From an uncultured Collinsella sp. (GTDB taxonomy: Bacteria; Actinomycetota; Coriobacteriia; Coriobacteriales; Coriobacteriaceae), in the NCBI GenBank assembly GCA_900545505.1, contig UQZC01000018.1, positions 1 to 14,560 on the forward strand: 14,560 nt of DNA. The letters run 5' to 3'. This document shows positions 7,618 through 14,475 of the stretch, one piece after another. How positions within the stretch are numbered: position 1 is the stretch's first letter; every line of letters begins with the position of its first letter. A program made the position numbers and the translations under genes. Under the pieces are notes generated by a model. That model was not told the origin of the DNA. It saw only the letters and a list, made by a program, of their open reading frames with translations, and did no database searches.

Positions 7618-7646
7618 ATCATAGCACAGCATCAAACAGGTGTTCG
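7618..7646 (-). promoter_or_regulatory. Likely sigma-70 promoter (extended -10) of the TerB-ATPase-helicase cassette
   Basis: On the minus strand TGC is followed directly by TATGAT (-10 at 7618-7623), an extended -10 element. The -35 region about 17-18 nt upstream, CGAACA/TCGAAC near 7641-7647, is a weak match to TTGACA, as is common with an extended -10. Transcription would begin near 7611, giving a leader of about 30 nt before GTG 7581. No terminator is visible between the DUF554 gene and this promoter, so read-through from the upstream gene is also possible. Confidence 0.5.
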
Positions 7647-7668
7647 AGATACCGCTGCGTTGATAGAT

Positions 7669-8385
7669 TTAGAACAGGAGGGCGTAGATGACGGCGATGA
7701 CGACGGAGGGGAGCATATTGGCCGTGCGGAAGGTCTGAGGACGGATGAGGTTGACGCCGACGCAGAAGATGAGCATGGAGCCTACGAGCGAAAGGCTGTT
7801 GAGGGCTGCTGTGGTCATGATGGGGGAGAGCGCGCCGGCAAACAACGTGATCGTCCCCTGGAACACGGCTACGGGCAGGGCCGAGAAGATGCAGCCGCGT
7901 CCGAGCGACGCCGTCATGGTGCAGACGATGATGCAGTCCAGTGCGCCCTTGAGGGCAAGCGTTGACCGGTCGCCGAGCAGGCCGTCCTGGATCGATCCCA
8001 CAATTGCCATGGCGCCGATACACACGGTGAGTGAAGTCGAGACAAAAGCGTTGGTGAACTCGTTATCGCCCTCACTGCCGGTCTTGCGCTTGAGCCATTC
8101 GCCAAGGTTCTCGATGGCGGCTTCCAAGTTGACGGCCTCGCCGATGAGCGAACCGAGCGCAAATGAGACGATGAGCATGGTGGTGCCGGTGGTCGCTAGC
8201 GCCTTCCCATCGATAAGGAGCATCTTTTGCATGGTGCCGCCAAGGCCGATAAACAGGACGCACAGCCCCGATGCTTTCATGAGCGTGTCTTGGATGCGCG
8301 GTGTGATGAAGCGGCCGCCCGCTAATCCCAAAAGACCGCCCGCAACTAAAAGCACAACGTTGATGATTGTTCCCAAGCCCGGCAT
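7669..8385 (-). CDS. DUF554 family membrane protein (YqgA-like)
   Basis: The product of 238 residues is almost entirely hydrophobic, with about six to seven membrane segments. I chose ATG 8385 because AGGAGGG lies 4 nt upstream and the protein then begins MPGLGTIINVVLLVAGGLLG, the normal start of DUF554 proteins. An upstream in-frame ATG at 8454 would add 23 residues with no membrane character and would place the promoter inside the gene. The family's central signature is visible as TVCIGAMAIVGSIQDGLLGD at 111-130. DUF554 members, including E. coli YqgA, are conserved inner-membrane proteins of unknown function, possibly transporters. The gene stands between the surface locus and the defence cassette on the same strand and shows no functional link to either. 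Confidence 0.88.
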   Translation of the reverse strand: MPGLGTIINVVLLVAGGLLGLAGGRFITPRIQDTLMKASGLCVLFIGLGGTMQKMLLIDGKALATTGTTMLIVSFALGSLIGEAVNLEAAIENLGEWLKRKTGSEGDNEFTNAFVSTSLTVCIGAMAIVGSIQDGLLGDRSTLALKGALDCIIVCTMTASLGRGCIFSALPVAVFQGTITLFAGALSPIMTTAALNSLSLVGSMLIFCVGVNLIRPQTFRTANMLPSVVIAVIYALLF

Positions 8386-8415
8386 GAGCCCTCCTGTATT
8401 GATGCCAACGTGGCA

Positions 8416-8424
8416 ATCGTAGCA
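8416..8424 (-). promoter_or_regulatory. Likely extended -10 promoter of the DUF554 gene
   Basis: The minus strand reads TGCTACGAT, an extended -10 element (TACGAT at 8416-8421), about 31 nt upstream of ATG 8385. The -35 region is weak. The site lies within the alternative longer reading frame from 8454, which favours the shorter gene. Confidence 0.4.
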
Positions 8425-8503
8425 GAACGAAATGCGAGGCACATCGCGACTCATCTAATACGTTATATAAGTGGTGTTAGGAATGATGTGCAGCATTTAA
8501 GCC

Positions 8504-9934
8504 TCAGGTGGTTGTCGGGACATAGGGATAGTATTCAAAGCGCAGTGTCATAAGCCGCTGCGGGGATTCAATAGCCGCGGCGATGATATTGGCATCGCGG
8601 GCACGATCAAACCCTTCGAGTTCGATCTGATACGAGACGTCTTGCATAATGTCCAGACGTCGCCAGGCTAGGAGTGTGTCACCATCGAATTCCAAGGTCT
8701 TGCCTCCGTCTGGAGCAACGGCGTATAGACGCAGCTTGGCGGTGGTTGCAGGGTCGACAACCGTGACCTTTTTAATTTCGTTTCGAGTATTCTTGGCGCC
8801 CAACAAGGTGAGCAGTGTTGGGGCCACGACCTCGCCCGATGGCAAAAAGACGACTTCGATGGATTCAGGAAATGCGATGATAGCCGACTTGCGGACGGGC
8901 TGATTGGCGGCGGCAACTTCGATGTTCGCAGCGTCGATGACCTCCGTGTGGTCGAGCGCGGCAAGCACGCAGCAGTTACCTTCATCGATCTCTTGAGGAT
9001 CAGCAAGCCCCAGACTGTCCGCGAACTCGGGATCGTTTGGATCGGCAGCGGGCTCATTCGGCGCTTCGAAAGAAGCTGGGACGCTGTTTGTCGGCGACGG
9101 CGTGTCGCCCGCACCTGCTTCTTTGTCCGCGCTCTCTTCTTGTATGGTTGCGTTGATGGGTTCGTCGTTTGGGGGGAGCGTCTTGGCGTCAAACGCGGAG
9201 GGGAGAATTCCGATGGCTCCGGATCCGTTCCACTCCATTTCGAGAAGCGCCGGGTCGGCAAGAATGCGTTGCCTGCTTTGCGCGCGGGCATCGATTTCAA
9301 TAGGGCCTGCCTCTATCCCTCGTGTAAGGCTGAGTGATCCGGCTGGCTTCTCGAAATGAGCGTCTGTGTCTTTGGTACTGACGGCGTAGAACAGCAGGGA
9401 CGCTTCTCCCGCCGCGATGGCATCGGTGCCGGCTTTGGTCAGCCGCAACGATGCCGTGAATGAGAGGGTGGGCTGCGTGTCGTCTGCATTCGCGGCGGCG
9501 CAGCCCAGACATATACCGCCTCCTTTCTCGAAAAACGTACCGTCGAAGGCGACCTTCGCTCCGTTCGCCGAGTCATCGATCGAAGCGATGTCGATGCGCA
9601 GCTCTAAATTGCATGGATCGCCATCTGCATCGAGCACAACCGAGCGCCACGTGCAGACGGCGCACCCCGCCTGGGAGCCGTTTGCCTTGTTCGAACGATT
9701 GATATCCACGACTATCGAGCCGTCCGTATTACGACGAAGGCATCCCGAGGTCGAGATTGCGGCCTGTGCGATCGAAAAACGCTTGCACGCAATGGCGCTC
9801 GACGGATTTGGTGCGGAGCTTAGGGCTGCTGGTAAGGAGTCTGCCATGACGGGAGTCGCCCAAGCGGCGACAGGCGTTCCGGTTGCGAGCGCGCCGCAGA
9901 GTGCGACGACGGGCAAAAGGTTCTTCGATGCCAT
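8504..9934 (-). CDS. Secreted cysteine-rich surface protein of unknown function
   Basis: The product of 476 residues begins MASKNLLPVVALCGALATGTPVAAWA, a signal peptide probably cleaved near residue 26-31. AAGGAG lies 6-7 nt before ATG 9934. The mature part has an N-terminal region of about 50-235 with cysteines at 50, 65, 91, 94, 108, 142 and 145, including paired CAVC and CLGC. An acidic Pro/Ala/Glu-rich linker follows at about 255-315, then a CC pair at 321-322, and a beta-rich C-terminal region that ends MTLRFEYYPYV. There is no sortase motif or C-terminal membrane segment, so it is either released or held by partners encoded just upstream. It is the last gene of the surface locus, 18 nt after the LAQTG protein gene. 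I do not recognise the family. The many cysteines suggest disulfides or metal binding, which is unusual for an exported protein of this group. Confidence 0.78.
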   Translation of the reverse strand: MASKNLLPVVALCGALATGTPVAAWATPVMADSLPAALSSAPNPSSAIACKRFSIAQAAISTSGCLRRNTDGSIVVDINRSNKANGSQAGCAVCTWRSVVLDADGDPCNLELRIDIASIDDSANGAKVAFDGTFFEKGGGICLGCAAANADDTQPTLSFTASLRLTKAGTDAIAAGEASLLFYAVSTKDTDAHFEKPAGSLSLTRGIEAGPIEIDARAQSRQRILADPALLEMEWNGSGAIGILPSAFDAKTLPPNDEPINATIQEESADKEAGAGDTPSPTNSVPASFEAPNEPAADPNDPEFADSLGLADPQEIDEGNCCVLAALDHTEVIDAANIEVAAANQPVRKSAIIAFPESIEVVFLPSGEVVAPTLLTLLGAKNTRNEIKKVTVVDPATTAKLRLYAVAPDGGKTLEFDGDTLLAWRRLDIMQDVSYQIELEGFDRARDANIIAAAIESPQRLMTLRFEYYPYVPTTT

Positions 9935-9952
9935 GGGGTCTCCTTAGCTAAT

Positions 9953-10234
9953 TTAGTGCGGCCTGTCCGTGTTTTGTTTCTGGCTGCGTTTGATGTGCAG
10001 CCCGAGGCCGGCGGTCCCCGCGCCTGCTGCTGTGGCGCCTGCTGCCAAGAGCCATCGTCTGTCGCCTGTCTGCGCCAACGGTTCCTCGCGGTCGCCGCGG
10101 TCGAGCTCCGAGAGGTCGACCGTCACTTGCGTGGCGGCCTGCGCCTGTTCTTGCTGGGCAAAGGCCATGGCTGGCCCAAACGCTAGGATGCTGACGGCGG
10201 CGGCCAGGGCGACGGCCTTATGCCGCGTGCGCAC
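9953..10234 (-). CDS. Tiny LAQTG-anchored cell-wall protein (sortase substrate)
   Basis: The 93-residue product has every part of a sortase substrate in miniature. A signal peptide at residues 1-26 has basic RTRHK, a hydrophobic core and AMAFA at the cleavage site. The sorting motif LAQTG is at 53-57, followed by a membrane segment at about 61-80 and a basic KRSQK tail. LAxTG is the motif preferred by class E sortases of high-GC Actinomycetota. I chose GTG 10234 because it begins a proper signal peptide and overlaps the upstream gene by only 17 nt; TTG 10264 would add ten residues and has a modest AAGG site, so it remains possible. The exposed mature part is only about 26 residues, which suggests an anchor or base subunit rather than an independent adhesin. 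Confidence 0.72.
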   Translation of the reverse strand: MRTRHKAVALAAAVSILAFGPAMAFAQQEQAQAATQVTVDLSELDRGDREEPLAQTGDRRWLLAAGATAAGAGTAGLGLHIKRSQKQNTDRPH

Positions 10235-10817
10235 CGGGCTCGACCGTCCAGGTGATCGTTGCAACCTGATCGCCTTCGCCGGTTACGCGGAAGATGTCGC
10301 GCGTGACGCGGGCGACGTTTCCGCTTGTCTTGAGCTTAATTTTGTCCGTGCCGCCGGCAATGCCCTGGTAGCCCATGTCGAAGGCTGCGTTCTTGGAAAG
10401 ATCGAGGCCCGTCCCCTGCATTGCGGCGCTGGCGTTCTGGAGTGCTCCGTCGGGGCCGACCTTAAAGTCGATGGAGTTCTGCGCGGTTCCGGCCTTGGCG
10501 TCGGCAGCAATGGTCCAGGTGTTCATGGCGTCGATCTTCATGTTGGTGACATGGATGCCGTAGGCCGAATGATTGTCGATGGTGGTCGCGTCTTCTGAGG
10601 GGCCCTGAAGCGTGCCGTCGGCCTTGGCGACGAAGGGAATAACCGTCGGAACTTTGAACTCAACGTTGTCGATCTCGGTCCTGACCATTACTTTCGTGGT
10701 TCCAACGCGCCCGGCCGCTATAGCTGGCGTCGGGGCGGCGCCCATTGCGAGCGCGAGCGCGAGCCCTGCGCCCACGACGAGCGCTCTGGCTCCGTTCATG
10801 TTCCTGGTGATGTCCAT
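10218..10817 (-). CDS. Secreted beta-rich surface protein (possibly WxL-like or pilin-like)
   Basis: The product of 199 residues starts at ATG 10817 with AAAGGAA upstream. Residues 9-35 form a signal peptide, with cleavage probably after PAIAA at 31-35. The mature part is a compact beta-rich domain with a core motif VPTVIPFVAKADGTLQGPS at 56-74, then IDNHSAYGIHVTNMKIDA at 80-97. Its only tryptophans occur as NTWTI (W101) and ITWTV near the C terminus (W190). This two-tryptophan pattern recalls WxL cell-wall-binding domains, but the third position is Ile or Val, so the match is loose; a camelysin/TasA-like fibre subunit is the other option. It has no sortase motif. The stop overlaps the start of the LAQTG gene, which implies coupled translation and perhaps a joint structure. 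Confidence 0.75.
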   Translation of the reverse strand: MDITRNMNGARALVVGAGLALALAMGAAPTPAIAAGRVGTTKVMVRTEIDNVEFKVPTVIPFVAKADGTLQGPSEDATTIDNHSAYGIHVTNMKIDAMNTWTIAADAKAGTAQNSIDFKVGPDGALQNASAAMQGTGLDLSKNAAFDMGYQGIAGGTDKIKLKTSGNVARVTRDIFRVTGEGDQVATITWTVEPGAHAA

Positions 10818-10837
10818 GGTCGTTCCTTTCTATTCGC

Positions 10838-10854
10838 CGCGGGCCGTCCCCGCG
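10838..10854 (-). promoter_or_regulatory. GC-rich hairpin just upstream of the secreted-protein ribosome site
   Basis: CGCGGG (10838-10843) and CCCGCG (10849-10854) form a perfect 6-bp GC stem around a 5-nt loop. It lies in the 90-nt gap between the membrane-anchored protein gene and the secreted-protein gene, ending about 10 nt before AAAGGAA. There is no U-run, so it is not a clear terminator; it could stabilise the downstream mRNA, which encodes what may be abundant structural subunits. Confidence 0.4.
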
Positions 10855-10907
10855 ATGATTGGACGAATGCTGGTGAATTGCGTACGGTGCCGCGTCGGCC
10901 GGAAAAG

Positions 10908-11417
10908 CTAGTTCTCGGCTTGCTCAACCCGCACCTTGACACGTGTCGGATTGCCGTGGCTGTCGAGGGTCTTGGCATCGAGTGCCTGGATCTCGATGTA
11001 CGCCTCGCCTTCTTTGATGTCGCCGGCGGGGCACGTTTCGATTGTCTTGCCGGTCTCGACCACACCGGATTCGTACATGGTCTCGTCGTTTTGGATGACG
11101 CGGAATCGCTGGGGAAATTTATTGTCTTGGACGTTTTGCACGTTGACGCGCAGCTTGCCGTCCTCCTGCAGCTGAGCGACCGGTGCGACCGAAATCGTCA
11201 TCATGTTGTCGCGGACGATGGCGTCGAGCTCATCTTGGATTTCCTGACGCGTTTTGCCCTCGGCCGTCGTAACCGAAGCGCCCGCCTCGGGTACGGGCTG
11301 CGACTGCCAAGCGTATAGTCCTACGGCGACAAGGGCACAGACGATGGCCAAGCAGGCAACGATGAGCTTCTTGCGACGACCCAGGCCTGCAAAGTGGGGT
11401 GGCTTCTTCGCGCTCAT
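10908..11417 (-). CDS. Single-pass membrane-anchored extracellular protein of unknown function
   Basis: The product of 169 residues begins at ATG 11417, which shares ATGA with the stop of the upstream gene, a classic coupled start; the longer frame upstream of this point is only the shadow of that gene. Basic residues RRKK at 14-17 precede one membrane segment at about 18-37, so most of the protein faces outside. The outer part has a short helical stretch, GKTRQEIQDELDAIVRD at 54-70, then a beta-sandwich-like domain with LRVNVQNVQDNKFPQRFRVI at 89-108, YESGVVETGKTI and a closing VKVRVEQ. This layout resembles small accessory proteins of surface-fibre loci, but I do not recognise a named family. 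It could hold or chaperone the exported proteins encoded downstream. Confidence 0.72.
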   Translation of the reverse strand: MSAKKPPHFAGLGRRKKLIVACLAIVCALVAVGLYAWQSQPVPEAGASVTTAEGKTRQEIQDELDAIVRDNMMTISVAPVAQLQEDGKLRVNVQNVQDNKFPQRFRVIQNDETMYESGVVETGKTIETCPAGDIKEGEAYIEIQALDAKTLDSHGNPTRVKVRVEQAEN

Positions 11418-11710
11418 GCGGCATCCTTGGCGGTATAGATGCGCGCAAAGGTGGACGGGTTCGCTCCAAAGAGCATGTGAAGCATCAGGCGGCGTGAGTA
11501 GACAAGCTCGTCGAAGTCGGGAGGGAGCTCGATGTCGTGGATATGCGCGATGTGGTGGGCGAGCGCCGAGAACGACTCGGGGTCGCAGATCACATCGGTG
11601 GTAACGTGGTAGACCGTCGTATCGGGGAATGCCTCTTCGTCGAAAGGCAGGAGATGGGGATCGTCGTCGACTTCGATGGCGATGCCGTACTGGGGCCAGT
11701 AATATGCCAT
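11414..11710 (-). CDS. Small soluble protein, first gene of the surface locus, weakly nuclease-like
   Basis: The product of 98 residues starts at ATG 11710 with a strong GGGAGG site about 6 nt upstream, and ends in a 4-nt ATGA overlap with the membrane protein gene. It has no signal peptide or membrane segment and is acidic. The N-terminal YYWPQYGIAIEVDDDPH at 3-19 resembles the core strand of DUF559/Vsr-like PD-(D/E)xK nucleases, where a line such as iaIEvDG-H is followed by a later strand like VYHVTTDVI at 33-41. The part that would carry the first catalytic aspartate is absent, so this may be a truncated or repurposed domain, or the likeness may be chance. Its place at the head of a surface operon gives no clear role. 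Real gene: likely. Function: unknown. Confidence 0.65.
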   Translation of the reverse strand: MAYYWPQYGIAIEVDDDPHLLPFDEEAFPDTTVYHVTTDVICDPESFSALAHHIAHIHDIELPPDFDELVYSRRLMLHMLFGANPSTFARIYTAKDAA

Positions 11711-11730
11711 GGGAACCTCCCTGCTTCTGG

Positions 11731-11754
11731 GCCAAAACTTCTATCGGTTTTGGC
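11731..11754. promoter_or_regulatory. Perfect dyad GCCAAAAC / GTTTTGGC (operator or leader hairpin)
   Basis: The 8-bp arms at 11731-11738 and 11747-11754 are perfectly complementary around an 8-nt spacer. The element ends 21 nt before the ATG of the 98-residue protein gene. It could be a regulator binding site over the minus-strand promoter, or a hairpin in the leader of that mRNA. No U-run follows, so it is not a clear terminator. Confidence 0.5.
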
Positions 11755-11783
11755 TGTCGATGCCGACGGTATCAGCCGCTACT

Positions 11784-11813
11784 TGACCAATTTCTGACCA
11801 AATGCTTGACGGA
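11784..11813. repeat. Three helically phased TGAC(C/G) direct repeats
   Basis: TGACCAA occurs at 11784-11790 and again at 11795-11801, and TGACGGA at 11807-11813; two of the three are preceded by T. Starts are 11 and 12 nt apart, about one DNA turn, so all would face the same side of the helix. This is a typical layout for cooperative regulator binding in a divergent promoter region. No regulator gene is visible nearby. Confidence 0.4.
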
Positions 11814-11945
11814 TTGGCGTCTCCGCAGGTAAAAGGCGGCAAAAAATACTCCAACTTTTTTCGAGCGACAATCGCGCGGTCGGCGACGGCGGGGCCATAT
11901 GTGTCAAAAGCATCGTCTGCCGAGGAAATCAAGCCGCTCGCCGAA

Positions 11946-11973
11946 TTGCACGAACGTAAAAATCGCCAATTAT
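11946..11973 (+). promoter_or_regulatory. Possible sigma-70 promoter of the dehydrogenase/Etf operon
   Basis: TTGCAC (11946-11951) and AATTAT (11968-11973) are separated by 16 nt, each a four-of-six match to the consensus. Transcription would start near 11980, giving a leader of about 76 nt before GTG 12056. Confidence 0.35.
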
Positions 11974-11974
11974 G

Positions 11975-11998
11975 GAGACGGTCTCGAACACGTCGACG
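11975..11998 (+). promoter_or_regulatory. Two short palindromes at the expected transcription start
   Basis: GAGACGGTCTC (11975-11985) and CGTCGACG (11991-11998) are perfect palindromes located directly after the likely -10 element. Their position would suit a repressor operator, for example one responding to lactate, but no regulator can be named from the sequence. Confidence 0.3.
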
Positions 11999-12055
11999 AA
12001 ACGATGCGGTAACATCTCCCTGCAAACACTGTAGTTAGCTAAAGGGGGAGTTCGC

Positions 12056-13657
12056 GTGTCTGCAACCATCAAACCCTTCACCGACGAGTTCGAAGAGTAT
12101 GGCCGCGATGAATCTCGCGCATCGGGCGAAGCATCGAGCATCTCGTTTCCGACGACGGAAAACGAGGTCCGTGCCATTTTGGAAAAGCTCCATGCCGAGC
12201 GTGTCCCGGTAACGGTTCAGGGCGCCCGAACCGGCCTTGCCGCCGGTGCCGTGCCCCACGGCGGGCATATCCTCAATACTTCCCGTATGAATCGCTACTT
12301 GGGCCTTCGCCGCGATGAACAAGGCCAATTTCTGCTGCGCGTGGAGCCGGGCGTTGTGCTCTCGGAGCTGCGCAAGCAGCTGAGCAAGAAGGTGCTGCCG
12401 ACCGCTGGTTGGGACCAGGCATCGCTTGAGGCCTACGAGGAGTTCCAAGAGGCCCCCGAGCAGTTCTTTCCCACCGATCCCACCGAGACGTCTGCCTGTC
12501 TGGGCGGCATGGCGGCATGTAACGCCTCCGGTGCCCGCAGCTACGCCTACGGCCCCATGCGCCCACATATCACGGGACTCCACGTCGCGCTGGCTGATGG
12601 CGATTTGCTTGAGCTTCAGCGCGGCGAGGCTTTTGCCCAGGGTCGCCACCTGTCGCTTGTGACGGCAGTGGGCCGTACGCTCGAGCTCGATCTTCCCGGC
12701 TATACCATGCCCAAGACAAAAAATGCCTCAGGCTATTTCGTTGCGGACGAAATGGACGCCATCGACCTCTTTATCGGTGCTTGCGGCACGCTCGGCGTTA
12801 TCACCGAGCTCGAGATTGCCCTGCAGGCGGCGCCTGCGGTCGTTTGGGGTGTGAGCTGCTTTTTCGATAGCGAAGACAAGGCCGTGTCCTTTACCGATTC
12901 CGTGCGTCCCTTCCTGTCCCATGCGGCTGCCATCGAGTACTTCGACGCTGGCGCCCTGGATATTCTACGTCGCCAGCGCGAGCAGTCGACGGCGTTTGCC
13001 TCGCTGCGGGCGCTCGACAAAGAGGCCAAGGTCTGTGTGTACGTGGAGCTCGACTGTGACGACGAAGTTCAGGCGACTGAGGAGCTGTATCACTTGGGGT
13101 GGGTACTAGAGCTTGCGGGCGGCAGCGACGATGCGACATGGGTCGCGCGCACCGAGGTCGATCGCGAGTGCCAGCGGTTCTTCCGCCACGCGGTGCCCGA
13201 GAGCGTCAACATGCTCATCGACGAGCGTCGTCGCACGGATCCCACCATCACCAAACTGGGGTCGGACATGTCGGTGCCCAATGCACGCCTTGCCGATGTC
13301 GTGGTCCTCTATCGCCGCACACTGGCCGAAAGCGGGCTTGAATCTGCTGCCTGGGGGCACATCGGTAACAACCATCTGCATGTGAACATCCTGCCGCGCG
13401 ATGCGCAGGACTACCGTCGCGGTGGCGAGCTGTTTGCCCAGTGGGCTGCGGAGGTAACGGCCATGGGCGGTGCCGTCTCCGCAGAACACGGCGTCGGCAA
13501 GATCAAGGCGGGCTTCTTGGAGACGATGTACGGTCACGAGGCCATGGTCGAGTCGGCGCGGCTCAAGCTCCAGCTCGATCCTGCCGGGCAGCTGGGTCGC
13601 GGTAACCTGTTTTCGGAGAAGCTCTTGGATGAGCTCGTCCAGAAAGGGGGCGCGTGA
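12056..13657 (+). CDS. glcD: FAD-linked D-lactate/glycolate (2-hydroxyacid) dehydrogenase, GlcD/LctD-like
   Basis: Product of 533 residues starting at GTG 12056, 5 nt after AAAGGGGGAG. It is a VAO/PCMH-type flavoprotein: the FAD-binding domain shows VQGARTGLAAGAVPHGG at 54-70, DPTETSACLGGMAACNASGA at 141-160 and KNASGYFVAD to GACGTLGVITELEIAL at 222-256. The C-terminal FAD-oxidase domain shows GHIGNNHLHVNILPRD at about 433-448 and SAEHGVGKIKAGF at about 475-487, with histidines expected to bind the hydroxyacid and metal. Such enzymes oxidise D-lactate, glycolate or related 2-hydroxyacids to 2-oxoacids. The stop overlaps or touches the EtfB start, so Etf is the likely electron acceptor, as in the LctBCD lactate dehydrogenase of Acetobacterium woodii. 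D-lactate is the most likely substrate but other 2-hydroxyacids cannot be excluded. Confidence 0.88.
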   Translation: MSATIKPFTDEFEEYGRDESRASGEASSISFPTTENEVRAILEKLHAERVPVTVQGARTGLAAGAVPHGGHILNTSRMNRYLGLRRDEQGQFLLRVEPGVVLSELRKQLSKKVLPTAGWDQASLEAYEEFQEAPEQFFPTDPTETSACLGGMAACNASGARSYAYGPMRPHITGLHVALADGDLLELQRGEAFAQGRHLSLVTAVGRTLELDLPGYTMPKTKNASGYFVADEMDAIDLFIGACGTLGVITELEIALQAAPAVVWGVSCFFDSEDKAVSFTDSVRPFLSHAAAIEYFDAGALDILRRQREQSTAFASLRALDKEAKVCVYVELDCDDEVQATEELYHLGWVLELAGGSDDATWVARTEVDRECQRFFRHAVPESVNMLIDERRRTDPTITKLGSDMSVPNARLADVVVLYRRTLAESGLESAAWGHIGNNHLHVNILPRDAQDYRRGGELFAQWAAEVTAMGGAVSAEHGVGKIKAGFLETMYGHEAMVESARLKLQLDPAGQLGRGNLFSEKLLDELVQKGGA

Positions 13658-13659
13658 AG

Positions 13660-14475
13660 ATGAGCGATTTCCATATGGTGGTGTGCGTCAAGGCCGTGCC
13701 GGGCAGCACCGAGGTCAAGATGGACCCCAAGACCAATACCATCGTGCGCGATGGCAAGCAGGCGGTCATTAATCCCTTTGATGCGAGCGCTTTGGAATGC
13801 GCGCTGGCGCTGAAGGACGACTTTATCGGCTTTGGCATGGATGTGCGCGTGACGGTGGTGTCGATGGGCATCCCCGCGACCGAGTCGCTGCTGCGCGACT
13901 GCATCGCTCGAGGCGCCGACGATGCGCTGCTGCTGACCGATCGCGCCTTTGCAGGTGCCGATACCCTGGCAACCACCTATGCCCTCAAGTGCGGCATCGA
14001 GGCGCTCGACGAGGACTTCGACCTGCTCATCTGCGGCAAGATGGCGGTGGATGGCGATACGGCCCAGATTGGTCCCGAGCTTGCCGGTGCCTTTGATATT
14101 CCCTGCGTGACCGACGTGAGCTGCGTGCAGAGCGCGGGCTTTACGACCTGTGGCTCGCTGGCGCTCGTTCACGGATGCGATGCCGGCGAGGAGACGGTGT
14201 ACCTTGAGATGCCGTGCGCGATGACGACTGCCAAGGAGATTGGCCAGTTGCGTATGCCGAGTATTGCCGGTATTCGCGCGGCGGAGGAGGCGGACGTGCG
14301 CGTGGTCAGTGCCGCCGACGTGAACGCCGACCCCGCGCGTTGCGGTCTTGCCGGGTCGCCGACACAGGTCGTGCGCTCGTTTGTGCCCGACCGTGACCAA
14401 ACGTGCGAGGCCGTTGAGGGGACGGCGTCCGAGCAGGCGGCAAAGCTTGCCAAGATTATCGAGGGGATGGCATAG
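13660..14475 (+). CDS. etfB: Electron transfer flavoprotein beta subunit
   Basis: The product of 271 residues begins at ATG 13660; AAAGGGGG lies 9 nt upstream, whereas the in-frame GTG at 13654 is only 3 nt from that site. With either start the gene is tightly coupled to the dehydrogenase. The N-terminal MVVCVKAVPGSTEVKMDP at 6-23 and NPFDASALECALALKD at 38-53 are typical of EtfB. So is the nucleotide-binding segment ICGKMAVDGDTAQIGPELAG at 124-143. EtfB pairs with EtfA to carry flavin; the stop touches the start of the EtfA gene. Etf subunits next to a hydroxyacid dehydrogenase often form an electron-confurcating complex, using reduced ferredoxin to drive NAD+ reduction by lactate. Whether this EtfB is of the bifurcating kind needs an alignment. 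Confidence 0.93.
   Translation: MSDFHMVVCVKAVPGSTEVKMDPKTNTIVRDGKQAVINPFDASALECALALKDDFIGFGMDVRVTVVSMGIPATESLLRDCIARGADDALLLTDRAFAGADTLATTYALKCGIEALDEDFDLLICGKMAVDGDTAQIGPELAGAFDIPCVTDVSCVQSAGFTTCGSLALVHGCDAGEETVYLEMPCAMTTAKEIGQLRMPSIAGIRAAEEADVRVVSAADVNADPARCGLAGSPTQVVRSFVPDRDQTCEAVEGTASEQAAKLAKIIEGMA

Larger units (their letters stand above)
11711..12055. other. Divergent intergenic regulatory region between the surface locus and the dehydrogenase/Etf operon
   Basis: This 345-nt stretch contains no convincing gene: the short open frames in it lack ribosome sites and protein-like composition. It is more AT-rich than its surroundings in places (A6 near 11841 and T6 near 11856). It holds a perfect dyad next to the minus-strand gene, three phased TGAC repeats, a likely plus-strand promoter, and two short palindromes in the plus-strand leader, each listed separately. 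Confidence 0.7.

Noticed and set aside
8386..8454. Longer start for the DUF554 gene at ATG 8454
   Set aside because: The family start MPGLGTIIN and a strong AGGAGGG site support ATG 8385.
11418..11735. N-terminal extension of the membrane-anchored protein gene up to 11735
   Set aside because: The extension is Arg/Pro/His-rich and overlaps the 98-residue gene in another frame; ATG 11417 with the ATGA overlap and a following membrane segment is the better start.
11838..11861. A6...T6 inverted repeat as a terminator
   Set aside because: The pairing is AT-only with no GC stem, and it lies in the middle of a divergent promoter region.
11741..12025. 94-residue minus-strand frame in the divergent intergenic region
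   Set aside because: No ribosome site, unlike protein sequence in composition, and it covers promoter-like elements.
13534..14400. 288-residue minus-strand frame opposite EtfB
   Set aside because: EtfB is unmistakable on the plus strand; the antisense frame is His/Arg/Ala-rich with no motif.
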